Shown here piece after piece: positions 36,138 through 50,300 of a stretch of DNA of 64,000 nt (its first letter is position 1; each line of letters begins with the position of its first letter). The stretch is from assembly GCA_034687125.1 (NCBI GenBank), contig JAQGBZ010000120.1:1-64000 (forward strand). Reading direction: 5' to 3'. This DNA comes from Neelides folsomi. Its lineage: Eukaryota; Arthropoda; Collembola; Neelipleona; Neelidae. The notes beneath the pieces were generated by a model. That model did no database searches. It was not told the DNA's origin and was given only the letters and a program-made list of their open reading frames with translations. A program made the translations under genes and the position numbers.

Positions 36138-37356
36138 ATGGAGTCTGAGCTCATTTTCGAGAGCGATCTCGGGAATGTGTTCAACCCAGAAGCAGCGCAT
36201 AATCAAGTGGACGTCGATGCTTCGGATACAATTGAAGGTGAGAATTTTACATAATTAATTTTATAAAATTTTATCCAACTTTATATAATTCAATCAAATC
36301 AAAGATTTAAAGCAATTGCGATTATGCAACCGAATATGTTTTTGTGCAAACTTTTCTTTATGCAAACTATTCTTTTCATGGTCTAAATGGGCTTTTAGTT
36401 GTTTTTAATCTTTGATGTTTTTTAATCGAGTTTGAATTATGTCAAATTGTCTGGTATAAACAATTGTCATATTATAATATTCGTATACAAATTGTTATAT
36501 AAGTGAGATTATTTTAAGACAATAGATTAAACAAATGTGGAAGAAGAAGTTAATGCCATTTAACAATTGAAATAATATTTTTTAAATAGAAATTGCAGAT
36601 GGGGAAGGAATATCAATGGTTGTTGAAGACGGGGACGATGGAGATATCCTTATGAACCAGGATGGGACGATGGAAGGACCAATGTCAATGGGAGCTCCTG
36701 GAATCCTCGACCAACCCGATGTTGAAATCTCAGTTGAGGACGAGCTGAAAAGCACGGAGAAGCTCGATCGATCTTCTCCCGATCTCTGGCCGCAAAACCG
36801 TAAGACATTTCTAAAATTCATTTTATTATAAATTAAATCATAACTTTAAGAATAGATGGTTGGATACTATAGAGTGTTGAATTAAAATCATCAATTTTAT
36901 CAATATATTTTAATAGTGCCCTCGGCTGCTCAATTCATCATTGCTAAGAATCAGTCAAAGACTGGAGAGACGGAAAATCTTGGAATTTGGGCCCAAGGGT
37001 TGGATCCTGAAGATATTAATTTACTTCATCGTAAGTTGAAATTTATTTATCATATTATATTGTTAAGTTATGTATTTAGTACTGTTATACTTATAAATGA
37101 AGAACCTTTATTTTGTTATTCATTAGTATGCTAACAATAGATGTAATTTATTTATTTTAATTCGTTAGAATTTGGAAGTTTGACCTCCTCGAGTTTGATT
37201 GAAGAAGTTAAGAAATTGCAAAACATCGCTTATCAACTTGGTTTAGAAGAAGCAAAGGAAATGACGAGGGGGAAACTTCTCCACGTACTTGACGATCAGG
37301 ATTTGTCTAATTGTAAGAAAGATAAAGAGACTCATGTTCAGCGCCTGTGGAAATGA
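36138..37356 (+). CDS. lin-52: LIN52, DREAM/MuvB complex subunit
   Basis: Exons: 36138-36237, 36599-36799 (or from 36590, three residues longer), 36917-37030, 37169-37356. This gives 200 or 203 residues. The C-terminal half matches LIN52: EKLDRSSPDLWP, then GLDPEDINLLHQFGSLTSSS and the helix VKKLQNIAYQLGLEEAKEMTRGKLL. LKSTE (83-87) is the LxSxE motif that docks the p130/p107-type pocket protein, and Ser93 in RSSPDLWP corresponds to the DYRK-phosphorylated serine (human Ser28). The protein sits in the nuclear MuvB core with LIN9, LIN37, LIN54 and LIN53/RBBP4, and controls cell-cycle genes. The N-terminus is longer than the human protein (116 aa) by an acidic, Met/Gly-rich stretch of about 65 residues. 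The last exon ends with a Lys-rich tail. Confidence 0.93.
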
Positions 37357-38389
37357 CTTATAAATTATTATCGGATGTTGAATTTATATTTAGGCAAAAT
37401 ATGTCATGATTATATACATAATATTATAAAAAGTTAGATCTTATTAATAACTAAATAGTAATTCTTAATTTTACTAATTTACTAATTAATTTTTTCCTTA
37501 AAAACCACCATATTTTTTCTATTCCATTTCCGTTTCTTACCGTATTAATTATGAAATGTAAGATATTTATGTAATGTATAATATGTAGAAACCTGTAATT
37601 AGCTTTGTACTTATCAGAACTCATTTGTAAATTCAGAAGTCAAAATGCCATTCTGTTGGTAAATAAATCCGTTTATTTGTTTATTCAATTTTTATCAAAT
37701 ATTTATTTGTGTTAGCCCTTTTCTCATAAAATCCGCATTGTCAGTCTAACTATCAGAATTTTTATATCCATAATGATAATTGATTTATTCTATTCTTAGG
37801 TAATATAAAAAGAATAATTGTAAATATTTTTACCCAAACCATGTTAAAATATTCCTCATAAACTTTGGATATAGAAACTTCCAAATGACTAATCTAATTT
37901 TTAGCAAAATAATAATTAAATAACAAGAAATTAAACAGTTTATTTTACTAAACTTACAATTAATAAAACTCAAACAACTTACATTCAATTATTAATTCTA
38001 AAAACAAAAATATAAGTGATCAAACTTGCAACAGAGATAAACTTTTAAATATAACATAATAAGAAATGTATTTTACAAGATTAATTGATTAGATTTTATT
38101 ATAGTCCTTTAATTAATTAAATAATGACTATGATCTAGGCGCATTGTTTAAAATAACAAGTTCATACATTAACATAAATTTTGCAAAAACTACAAAGACA
38201 TTTTATACATTAAACTTGATGAATGGGAGCAAAATCAAAATTCATTATAAGTATTGATTTTTTTAAACTTCTAAACTGTACATTATATAAGAGTTCGACC
38301 ACAATTTCAATAAAATATTAATTAGGGCGGTATGATTATTACAGTTCGAAGGATATGAACATGTGAATAATACTTTAAATGGTCAATTT
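37357..38389. other. Convergent intergenic region with lin-52 poly(A) signal
   Basis: About 1 kb separates the ends of lin-52 (plus) and the EMAP-like gene (minus). AATAAA at 37662-37667 is a good lin-52 poly(A) signal. The rest is AT-rich with no coding potential. Confidence 0.55.
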
Positions 38390-41300
38390 TTAAGTAATGA
38401 CCCATTGCATTACGGATGAGTCGCGGCCTCCAATGCTAATGAGCCTCAAACCATCTCTGAGGAACAAAACATTTGTTACGTGGCTGCTATGGCCGGCATA
38501 TGAGTGGCACAGCGACTTGAAAAGAAAGAAAAAATTATATAAATATAACATTAATTAACAATAAAACGATTTAAATATCAGATCATACCAAATTATGTGT
38601 CTTATTGGCATTGGTCTCATGTAAGATTCAAATTTACATTGGTAATATAGAGAAAATAATCAATTAATTTTTTGAACTATTCGAATAAAATCAAAAATTA
38701 TCAATTTCGATTTATGTTTTTGACTGATTCCCTAGTTATTTCTGTTTAGTTAAATAAATTTTTGAATTTTTTTTGCTTCTCCATAAACACAATAAGACAC
38801 ATAATTTGGTATGATCTGATATATTTATTAAATGATTTTTTAAACTCCTTACTTTTGGCTGTGTGACAGGGAAGGAGTAAAGTTTAACTTTTCCAAAGTC
38901 ATCTCCAGTCGCCATGAGCTTTTTGTCATGCGACCGGTCACAGGCGTTCACATCCGTCCCATCAGCATTTTCCGGCCATATCCCAATTGAGGCCGGGGTC
39001 AAAGTGCAGGTGGTCGTGGCCCATTCCGTGTCCCTGAGCTGGGAACTCTGGGGAATTTGCCGACACACTGTTGCATTCCCTAGTTCAATAATGCAATCAC
39101 AATTCATTACATCAAATACCTTTTAATCAATTTTGCTAAATTTGCTCGTTAAATCATAAATATAATCTCATAACTTACAATAAAGAATTTCATAGTCTCC
39201 CGAGTTGCTCTGAAGGAAAGTTGAATCCGCCGACCAGTCAAGATGAGAAACATAGCTTGAGTGTCCCTAGATGTAACATTTATAATTGAAAGTTAAGAGG
39301 GGGGAAATTAAAAAGGATAAATATGGTGAATTAAGATCTTACGGAGCAACGACCCACTCGGTTGTACTTCGTCAAGTTCTCGCTCACTTGGTAAATGTAA
39401 ATGATGTTGTCTCGTGAGCCAACAGCTAACATTTTCCCATCAGGTGAGAAACGGACCACCTACCAAACAACAAAATTGTTTTTAAACTATGTACAACTTT
39501 TAGACTATTTTCATACAATATGATTAATTTTACATTGTCATTTCCTACACAAATATGTACAATCATATAATATATAAGTATATGGTACACACAAATACAT
39601 ATATGGTATTTCAAAGTATTTCAAAGGATATAGCGTACGTAATATCTATTTAATGTAAGTTATTTATATTAAATTATTTGCTAAGATTTTATAAAAATAT
39701 TGTTTGTACCTGAATGGGTTCAGCTCCATCATTATGATGGGAAAGGATTTCTTTAGTTTCGGACGACAGCGCGAACCAGTGACCCAAGATTGTTCCAACA
39801 ATGATGACCATTCCGTCAGGGGAAAAACACGCAGATTGAATCGATTCCTGCAAACCCATCCAAGAAATTACATCAATTTGAGATTTAAGTTGTTTGAGTA
39901 AGAAAATGAAAACGATGAAGGATTTAATCATAAGATGATTTTTTGAAGGGCGTGACTTACGTCAAAGTCGACGGACCAAATAGCCGTATGAGAGAGCGAG
40001 TCCCAAAGGACGAGCATTTTGTCGTGCCCACCCGACAGAAACTGTTGTTGTTCAGGGTGAGTGGCCAATGCCCAGACTTCGTCCGTATGCCCCTGCACGA
40101 CAAGTTGGAAAGGGAGTTGGAAACTTCCGGCCAAAATTGAATTCTTCGTCGTTCCAACCAACATTTGACTCCCGCGGCCTTCAGTGATTGTTCGAACTGG
40201 TCCATAATGATCAGGAATCTAAATTAAAATCATAATACATTAAAGCTGTTCATTTTACCAAATTTCCTTTAAATAGTTAATTTGCAATTAAATTAAAATT
40301 ACATATTTAGCTTGGAAAGATTTAAAGGCGTCAGTTATTAAATTTCTTACCACAGTCTCAACTTCAGCTTTGGTCAAATTTGCATCCCATTGAACCACCC
40401 GACTGTCTTTTCCTCCTCCGCTCATAATTTCCCCATCTTTGAGAGCGTAAATGGAGAAGATCGGCCCTTCATGTGCTCCTTTGATGGATCTTGACACAAC
40501 GTTGGTTCCACGTGCCCAAACAAGAATATTTCCACTTGAGTCTCTATTAATTAAATTTAACTTTGAAGATAACTTTAATCAAGATAATTTGGCATGATAG
40601 CTTTAAATTAGCAATTAAAATGATAAAAATTCATCAATTTCATAAATATATTAAAACGACAGCATCTTTAAATTTAACACCAAAAATGAAATTAATATAA
40701 TAATTTAATTTTAAATCAATCGGTGAGATTTAATTTAAAAAAAATCATTTTTACCCTGAAACCACATCCCCAGTGCTAGTAAAAGCCAAACAAGTGACAT
40801 ATTTCGGTTTATCCCTCGACTCAAAAATCCCAACTTTCTTGTACAAAACGCAATTTTCAAATGTCCAAAAGGAAATGTGATTTTTTCCACAGGAAATGAT
40901 AATGTTCCTGTCAAGAGGATGAAAGTCCATTGCGACAACGGTGTCTCCGGAACACTGTTACACAAACACAATATTAAATCCCATTTGTTGTACGGAGGTA
41001 TTCCATTCCTTTGTTACGCAGATCATCTTTAATCCATTCATTCATGCTCAAAGTGAGAAGAAGTTGTGAGAGGTGTGGAAAAATGATCAAATATAACGGA
41101 CCTTGTTTTCAGCCAATTTCTGTCCCTTCTCATTTTTCTGCCAGTCCCATACGGTGATATTGTGCTCGTTGGATTCATCAATCACGGCAAGAAGACCACC
41201 GCCGTCCTATAATACAATTAAACCACATTTAACTATTTAAATAAATTAACTTGATTGTAAGATTTAAATACGTATATTAAATTTAACTATATCTTTAACT

Positions 41301-44300
41301 GTGTTAACAATGAGAATTTTAACTATCTTTAATTAAACAAATATAGAGAATGAGAAAAGTTGTATTTGTTAAAAAAATGCATTTTAATTTAATTTGATCA
41401 ATTTGAATTCGTTTCTTTGTGTAAAAACTTCATTTCCTCCTTCCCAAGCTCAATGACTCAATTGAGGAAAAGAGGAGTAACAGGACAGAAATTATAATTT
41501 CAGCCTGTGGAGCGATGAAAAGGTAAATGAACGCCTTTGTTGATGAAAGCGGATCTTTGGTTAATTAATCTCAAAAGAAGATTCTTTTAATATTTGCTTA
41601 ATTATTAAAGGAGAACGAGAAAGATCTTTACAGCTTTTGAGAAAGAAAGGCAGCAGATTGAACGTTCGAAATCCCCAACGCCGATGACATGAAGAGTGTG
41701 GAGGCTCACAGAATTCCAAATTCGAACATGGGCCTGAAATCAATTTTTAATCAATGTTAAGAGCAATCAAACCTTTTCAATGTTAATTGCAATAAAGATT
41801 AAAAAATTAAAATATGTGTTAAATACATAATTCATAATAAATCGATCAAAAAATTTAATATTAACTATTTATTAAAATGTTTGTAAAATATTAAATCATA
41901 GGTAAGGATCCATTTTCCTAAGTTATTGTGTGAAATATTCAGATTGAAAATATTTTAATTTACCTTTCCCTCTCGCTTGTCATGTCCAGCGCATTGGCCA
42001 GTGGCAATTATTAATTTGTTGGGGTGGATGGCCATGCTGTGAAGTAAACAAAGAATAAAAAGGAATTACAAATGCCCTTTAAATCACATTTTCCCTTATT
42101 TGACCATCTCGGCCACAACAATCAAACTTTGTAAGGGAATTTTTAAACACCCACTTCAATCCAAATTGACATTATACGGAATAACGATCCATCACAAACA
42201 ACTCAACAGACATCATCGTATAGTAATAGCATAGTATATTATATGCATAGATAAATTTTACATAAATATATTATTTATGACAGCAAGAGCTTTAGAATTG
42301 AGTCATAAATAAATTGAGGTTTATTATTGTAATTAAGAAATCTTTATTAAAATAAAGGTTGGCCCTTTGACGGAAGTTTTGAATTGCAAATGAGGAAATT
42401 CCTTGTCATTTCTGTTTATTTTGTAAAGACAATAAATAATTTAATGTCGTAGGCCCAAAATTCTTTCTGCCCTTTTGTGGCCAACTGTCGTGGTCGCGAG
42501 TTCAACTCCCCAATATTTCATTTTTGATAAATGTTCCTTTGTTTAGGTAATTATTCTTCTGATTGTCAGTTTGTCAGGTTATTATGGAAATGAAGATTGT
42601 GATTGTTTAATATTATTTAAAAAAATCCAACATTTAAAAAGTATCATCAAGTATTATCCTGATCCTCGAACACATCTACTAATTAAACATCATCTACAAC
42701 TAATTTTTAGCATTTAATGAAATAAGTAATTAAAATATAATTACAAATTACGGTGTTTTAATAACTTTTATTTACATTTTGAGTGAAAATCCGCAAAAAC
42801 TCGAAATCTGTTTTTACTGTATGACAATCTTACGGGATTTGATTCTTTAAATTAATAGTCATGTCAAAAAAGTTTTAAGCAAAGAGTGTCAAAAATATGA
42901 CTTGAACCTTCAAAAGATTTAACATGCTTCACAATGTATAAAATGAATATTTTGAATACATTTTGGTTTCATTCAACAGCTCATCATTTACATAACGAAT
43001 ATAATAATAAGATGCTTAAAATTATGTTAAGAATCTTCGTAAGATCTTCCTATAAGAATCCTCTTACATTTACTCATATCTTTGACTATGAGTCTAAAAC
43101 CGACATGACATGAAAAGAGTATCACTATATAAAAACATAATAATTTTATTAAGAGTATTAAGTGAAGAATATAAAGGAGTCAAAAATGAAGATGATGTTT
43201 ATATACATTTTCCTATTCGTAATATATTAAAAGAAACGTGCGGCTGGGTGAATGAGAAATGATTTACAAACAAAGGGAAAAAACAGTTGGAGGAACTTCC
43301 ATTTGGCCAAAAGACGAATTGACACGTAGGAAGTGAATAAATACATGAAGGAGAATTTGATACAGGAAAAAGAAAGGAGGAGAATATTCACAACTTTGAA
43401 AGCGGATGTTTAAATCGTGAGTTTAAAACCCAACAACATCCCACTGTGGTCCATTGATTGACAATCACCTCACATTTTGTCATTTTTACCTTCTCCTTTA
43501 CCTGTCGCTATTAACCATCTTATATTTCATATTATCCTTTACAAGACTTATCCAACATATCCTTTTCTCTTTATTCTCTATTCTTATAAATTCCAATATT
43601 CTACAAAAGTTTACGCATGTAACATAGGTTAGGTTAGGATCATACAATCAGTATTTCGGAAAGGACGGACATGGATAGTTTGATATAAATGAAGGTATAA
43701 TGAAGTTGGAGACGAAGATGCAACGAAGGGTAAAAACCCGCCTCCACACACCCACACACCCAACGTGACTCCTTCGTGCATCTCTTTCTTAATTCCCGAA
43801 CACTAACGAGGGATCCAAAGATTTTAAACCTTTTGGCAAAAGAATTCTCTTCCTTTGGGAGAAAAATCTCCCTATGGTAGTGAATGGGAAATGAGTCCTT
43901 AAAAAATAAAAATTTCCACCGATGCAAATGTTATTCATCCCATTGAGACAAACTTGATTTTCTACTACCAAAAGAAGAAGAGAAAATTGAAAAATCTGGG
44001 AATGAAATCGCATGGAGTTTAATGGACAGATTTTTCACAAGGAATGAAGAAATTCTTCATTCAATTCCCCATGCACATGAAGAATTTCTTATTTACCTTC
44101 AGGATCTTTATGGGCTTTTTATTGCCTTTGAAGGATTTGAAGTTTTAATTTATTATATCTACTACATTTCTATAAGTTTACTTCCATTTGAATTCAGTAG
44201 GATCATTTATCATTTAAATGGTGGGAGTAAAAAAGTTGAAATCGATGGTTTGACTTTTCCCTTGCTGTCTTTTGACCTTACAATGTCTTTAACGAAAAAA

Positions 44301-47300
44301 CTTATCCTTAAGGAATATGAATGTTAATAAAATGGGAATTTAATAAAAATTAAAATGGAAAAAACCAGGATCCCGTTGCACCGAATCTACTTTTTACTTT
44401 GCAAAATGTAAAAAGTAATATCATTGCACAACAACCAACATGTTACTTTGTACATTTTCCAAAGTAACTTTTTATTTTTTTTATTCTTGTTTGATTCTAA
44501 TTGTTGATTTCATTGGCGGATTATTTAAATTCATTTAATTAAACAATATTTTGATTTTGATTTATGATTCACAATTCACATCATTAATCGTTTTGATTTA
44601 ATTAAACCTCGAAACTTAAAGGTACTAAAATATTTTCACAATCACCTATGAAGAGATTACCCTGATGGATTTGTAGACCTCTTACACCTTCACGAAACAT
44701 TGTCTGACTCTGAACAATTACCAATCCAAATTTTGACAATGTAAATTAATTTCGATTAAACGTTGAAAGTCCTTGTTTGATCAAAAACGATGTTTTTTCT
44801 TTTCGTTCGCTACTTATCGACTTCGTTGGAGAATAGGAGATTTCCCATGTTTATTAATAAAATGAATATGTACCGTATTAATTACAGCAAATTGTAATTA
44901 ACAATGACAAAAGTTGGTAAATTTTATACTCCCTTACTATTCTAGGTTGGTATCGTTAATATAGATGTGAGAATTGTGAACATTTTAAATAATTATGTTC
45001 GTAAAATCAATAAATAGCACTTTTATAAGTATTGCAAAGTATAGATTATACTTTGCAAAATAAATGAAAAAGTAAAAATTAAAAGCAAGCGTTTCGGTGC
45101 AACGAAAACGTTCACTTTGTTACTTTTACTTTGTACTTATTGCTTTGCAAACCTTGCTTTTTTACTTTTCAAATTCGGTGCAACGATTTATACAATTATT
45201 TGCAAAGTAACAAGTAAAAAGTGACTGATGCAACGAGCCCCAGATTTTCAATATTTGGTACATTTCATAAATGGCAAAAATGATTATGAGAAATTGTTGA
45301 AGATGATGGATTTGATTGTTTGATTTTACTCCAATGGCACTTTGCCATTCCTGACACTTCAAAAGTCTTTTCAACTACACGTCATGTCGAGATTTGTGTT
45401 GGGGTTCCCAGGAAGAGAATTTTCAAAGAACTTCTCAATGATCTCTTGGCACGAGGAAAGATATCTCATTCTATTAATAATAAAAACCCTCACCTCTTCA
45501 CGTCGTCCGTGTGGCCCAAATAATGACGCTGTTGCTGATCCTCCACGTTGTACAAAACGACAACGGCCGCCATGAAATACACCAACTCACCCGTAGGGAG
45601 ATAGTGAAGATTCGACCGACAATCCCGACCCCGATACCCATATCTGAAAATAAGGACATTTACTCAATTATTAAGACACTTCAATTCCTTAAGATTTAAA
45701 GTACTCATCAATTGAAGAATGAGTTGATTGACACTTGACTTGCCAATTTATTTGCACAAGGAATTAATCCTAAAACAAATGATCCTTAAAATGATTCTAA
45801 ATTGATCTTAAAATAATTCTTAAATGATCCATAAGTAAACAATTGAGTAAATATGTTAAGTAAATATCATTTACATTCAAGATTTATATGCGTTTAATAA
45901 AATAAGTAACATGTTATATTATTATATCTAAAATGCTCTTCCCTTGATTTTATCTACAAATTTTAAAACATGTAAGCGCTAAATGTAGATCAAAATATGG
46001 CGAGACATGTTTTTTAACCTAAAGGACTCAATTGTTGAGGAAGATGTGTAATGGAAAATCAAACGTGCTTGATAATCTCAAGTGTGCTAAAATGGGGGAA
46101 AATCGCAAGTTGCGAAGTTGCAATAATGAGGTTGTCCCAAATTATGTTTAAGTATAGGGTATGAAAAAGAGAGCAATAGGAAGGCGATGGCAAAGTCGTA
46201 AAATTTTATAAACTTCACCTTGAGGGTTTGGTAAAATTCAATATAGGAAATTGAATGTGCAAAATCTAAGGTATGAAATTCCTCATGTAAACGAGAACGG
46301 ACCGAGAAGTTCAATGTAAGTCGTGAAGAAGAAAATCGAAGAGTCAATCAAAATGTAAAAACTAAATGGATGAAGAAGATATGAAAATTGTAACCATTTG
46401 GATTTATCTTCATTTTCATCTCATCGACATCTCTTTTCTCACCTCCTTCAATGGCCATTAAAGATTTATGGCTTTTAAATGGCCATTTCTTTTGGTCAAT
46501 TTACGATAACTTTTTGCCGCTCATTTTCATCATTGACAATCTCATCTTCATTTATCTCTAAAGTATTCATTCATCTATCCTAAGTGTGTCTTTTTTTATA
46601 ATTAACTGCCCGCGATTTTAAATAAATTACATTGTTTTCAAACAGTAAACAGATTAGATTATCTTCAAATGTAATGTACTATTCTGCTAAATTGGAGCAA
46701 ATGGAAAATTGTAATTAGAATATTTGGGCCAGATTGACATAATGAGCTAAAGGATCGAATGAGAAAAAATATTATAATTAAACTATAAATATAATATGCA
46801 TATATTTATAAGTTGAAGGTTGTTTATATTGGGAAAAATCGAATAAAAATCCTTTAAACCATCGTTTTCACATTTAGCAATTTTTCACCATTATGTTTAA
46901 AACTAGGTTTAAGTATTATGATTATAATTAAGATTAAAAAATGGTTAAATGTTTATTTATTTCTTACACCCATTCCAATCTTAGTTTTGCCAAAGGAGCC
47001 GTCGCCACTCTCGACAAGCTGTAATTATCGATGAGCGGAGTGGGGAGGAACAAATTGATTGGTCGACCCCGGAGGAAAACACGCACCGTTCCTTCTTCTG
47101 TATTGAAAGTCGCATCCTTCGTGCTGTAATAAATATTCACAAATTATTATCTGATGGCACATTTGGAACCACAGCAGATTCCTCCCAGCCACTTCTACAT
47201 TTTAAATGGAATGTGTTAAAAGCTGTTATACTCATGTTTAAAGAAGGTTAAACGTTATTTACATCCAATTATGCGAACCCTATTCCAACACCAGGCCATA

Positions 47301-50300
47301 AAATTAAAAATTTATTATCTACTCAAAACTACTTCAAACTAATAAACTATTCCAATATATGCCAAACTTTCACACATATTGGAATAGTTTACCAAATATA
47401 CCAAACTCGCATTTTTTCTACAAAAGCATTAAAATATCTAAATAACCACATGCAACCAATTTCTAGAATTTTCCAAAAATCAAGTTTTAGATTTAAGAAT
47501 CTTAATATTAATTTGATTTCCAATTAAAGTATTGTTGGATTAATTTAGCAAAATTGTTATTTTTAATCTATGCAGATAAAAATAAATTAATCGGTAAGTC
47601 TCTACAAGGAAAATGATTAAAATAAGTATTTCTATTAAGTTTTGAAGCTTTTTTTGGCAGAAGTTGATCTGTTTTGAATGTATTCATATGAAGAGGAATT
47701 TTTACCCGTGTCTTGTATGTGGTGTTTTCACATGCAAGTTAAGGAGCGATCGTGCCGTAACATTATTTCTGAATCCAAAAACAAAAATATCCACACATTT
47801 AGAATTTAGAAACAAGTGCCGATCATTAATTTTGGCAAATATCATTTTAAAAACATTTTCGTTAATTTTTTAGATTTATTGTACCCTAATAGCTTGTAAT
47901 GATGTTGATAATTTTAAAAGCTCCTATGCTATGTTCCAAGTTTTAAGATATAAGGGGGTGGAGTGTAGAATTATACCAAGAATTATACAGATAGATTCTC
48001 TTTTAATTTTACAAATAATAATTCGATAGTTTTTAATTTCAACATTCTTTGCACTTTGAGAATTTCTACCCTGATATTGGAAAAGATTCTCTGAATTGAA
48101 AGAGAAGATTCACAGTTATGTGCTAATCTGTTAATATTGAACTTTACAACGCTTCCTAATTCACTCTGAGCTTTTGTTCTCACTAACATTTATAAGAGAG
48201 TTGGATGATGAGACACAAATTAAAGTCTTTCAAACATTCACGGAGGATGCGGATGGACAAACACAAATCAGTTAGCTCAAAATACTAAACACATTTTGAG
48301 AACGACATTGTAAACTAACATTAAATTGTCAACAGTGGTTTTAAATAACATTTAAATAGCTTATTTCATCGGAATGAATTAAATTATGTATTAGAAGATG
48401 AATTATTATTATAAATACATAGTGAAATATAATAAATTAATTTTAATAATGCTGAAGAGAGTAATTTAACAAAATTGGCTTACCGTGCTGCCATTGCACT
48501 ATTTTGTGAAAAAAGTGAGGGGCTGCTGCTGAAATCGCTCGTGGAACTCCAACGTTTGGCCAAAGGTGAGGGAATTCCGTTTCCGCCGCCGTTCTTTTGA
48601 TTCTGTTGGAAAGTGACGGGGATTTGATTCCTTGGAGCTGGAGATGTCCGATTGTGCGGAGAGGGCGAAGGCGAGGGCGACAAGCCGTTGGAGCTTTGAC
48701 TATCCGCCGAGTGCAAGGACCCAGTCGACTGATGATGATTAACTTTCCTACAAAAACATTCTGTCATTTAGCTAATGAACTCTTTATCACTTTCCTCATT
48801 TGGATATCTAATTTGAATATATGCTTCGAACTCTCTCCAAAATTATATGCCAAGTACAAGAAGGCCATTATCAAATACAAGACATATTTAAATATGCCTT
48901 AAATATAAAATATACAATACAATTACATGTAAAACATACAAATACCTACCAGTATATTCTACATAAGAAAATGTACACGTGCGTAATTAGAACATTGTAT
49001 TTGTATGTAATATACAAGTTATAATTAATTAAATATAAATACTTGCATTATATTAGCATTCATCAATATTGATGTTTCTTATCGTAAATTAAAATCTTGG
49101 TTTCTGTTCTTGCATGTCAACAAGTTGGAATTTAAATTAAGAAAGTAATTAATGAATAGATGATCTGTTGCATTTTAATTACTTATTTATGATTTTCTTA
49201 TCTATTGACAGTAACGTACGTAAATTAAGGTATTGTATCTAAATCATGTTGTGTATTGTAACTAATTAATATAAACTATACTTGCATAAATCGACAATAA
49301 AGTTCTATTTTATTATCTATATACTGTTGACAGCATAGAACCATATAAATTTAATTGAAGTTTGAGGTAATTGGGAATGATGATGACTTATTTTAAAGTT
49401 AATTGGAGTAGGTGTAAATTGATACCTGTTGTTCAAATTGGAATGTGTGTTTCCGTTCCCGTTCGGCGTTCCGCCCCTCCGCCAATTCCCACGGGCAGCC
49501 GGATCTGAATTAGAAGCGTAAAGGCGAAGCCTCCCTCCATTCGGAACTTCCTTCAAATGCTGAGCCGAGGAAATTCCAACATTGCCAATACCTAGAATAC
49601 AAAAAAAACCATTTCAATGTCACAATGTCAATTAATGTAATTTACTATCAGTATAGTTATTTTAGAATATATTCTAACAATAAGTATTAGTAAACCAATT
49701 TGTATAATATTGTATTAATACATAATATTTATATTATTTGTTAATTTAGTTTAGGTGCTAAATGAGGAAAAATGATTTATATAAATAAAAACTTCACACA
49801 TTATTTTAACTTCAATTTCCCTAATTTTGGAAATTGGAAATCCTTGAGGTTTGGAGGTCCATTAAAGGAGTTTTATTGGGTCCGGAAACTGAGTTTAAAA
49901 ACCAAAATAGATTGCAATTTCCTGTCTTTCCCTCCCAATTGACGACTTTATTAGCCGTGACAGTTTGAGAGGGCAATTAAAATCAGTCTGCGGGTAATAA
50001 AATACACAAAACACTGCAGAAAACTGTATTTAACTACAAAAATTCATATCTTGTAAAAAATTTAAGTCTTCCAAAAATTGTTATAAATGTTGAATTATTA
50101 AAAACCAAACTTTATTTACACAATTCAAGGAATAGCTTTCTAATTTATAATAGTAAATTCAAGATGGTTCTCTTTAGAATAACTTTGAGAGTTATAAAAT
50201 GTAAATGCACGGTTCATTTCACCTCAAGCTCGTCTTATTCCAATAAATTCCAAAAAAACAAATTCCCTTCAGAAATGACATTTAGCCAATAGGAATAAAA

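Noticed and set aside
44022-44327. 101-codon plus-strand ATG frame in an EMAP-like intron
   Set aside because: Has an ATG and a stop but no family resemblance or transcription signal; chance length in AT-rich DNA is likely.
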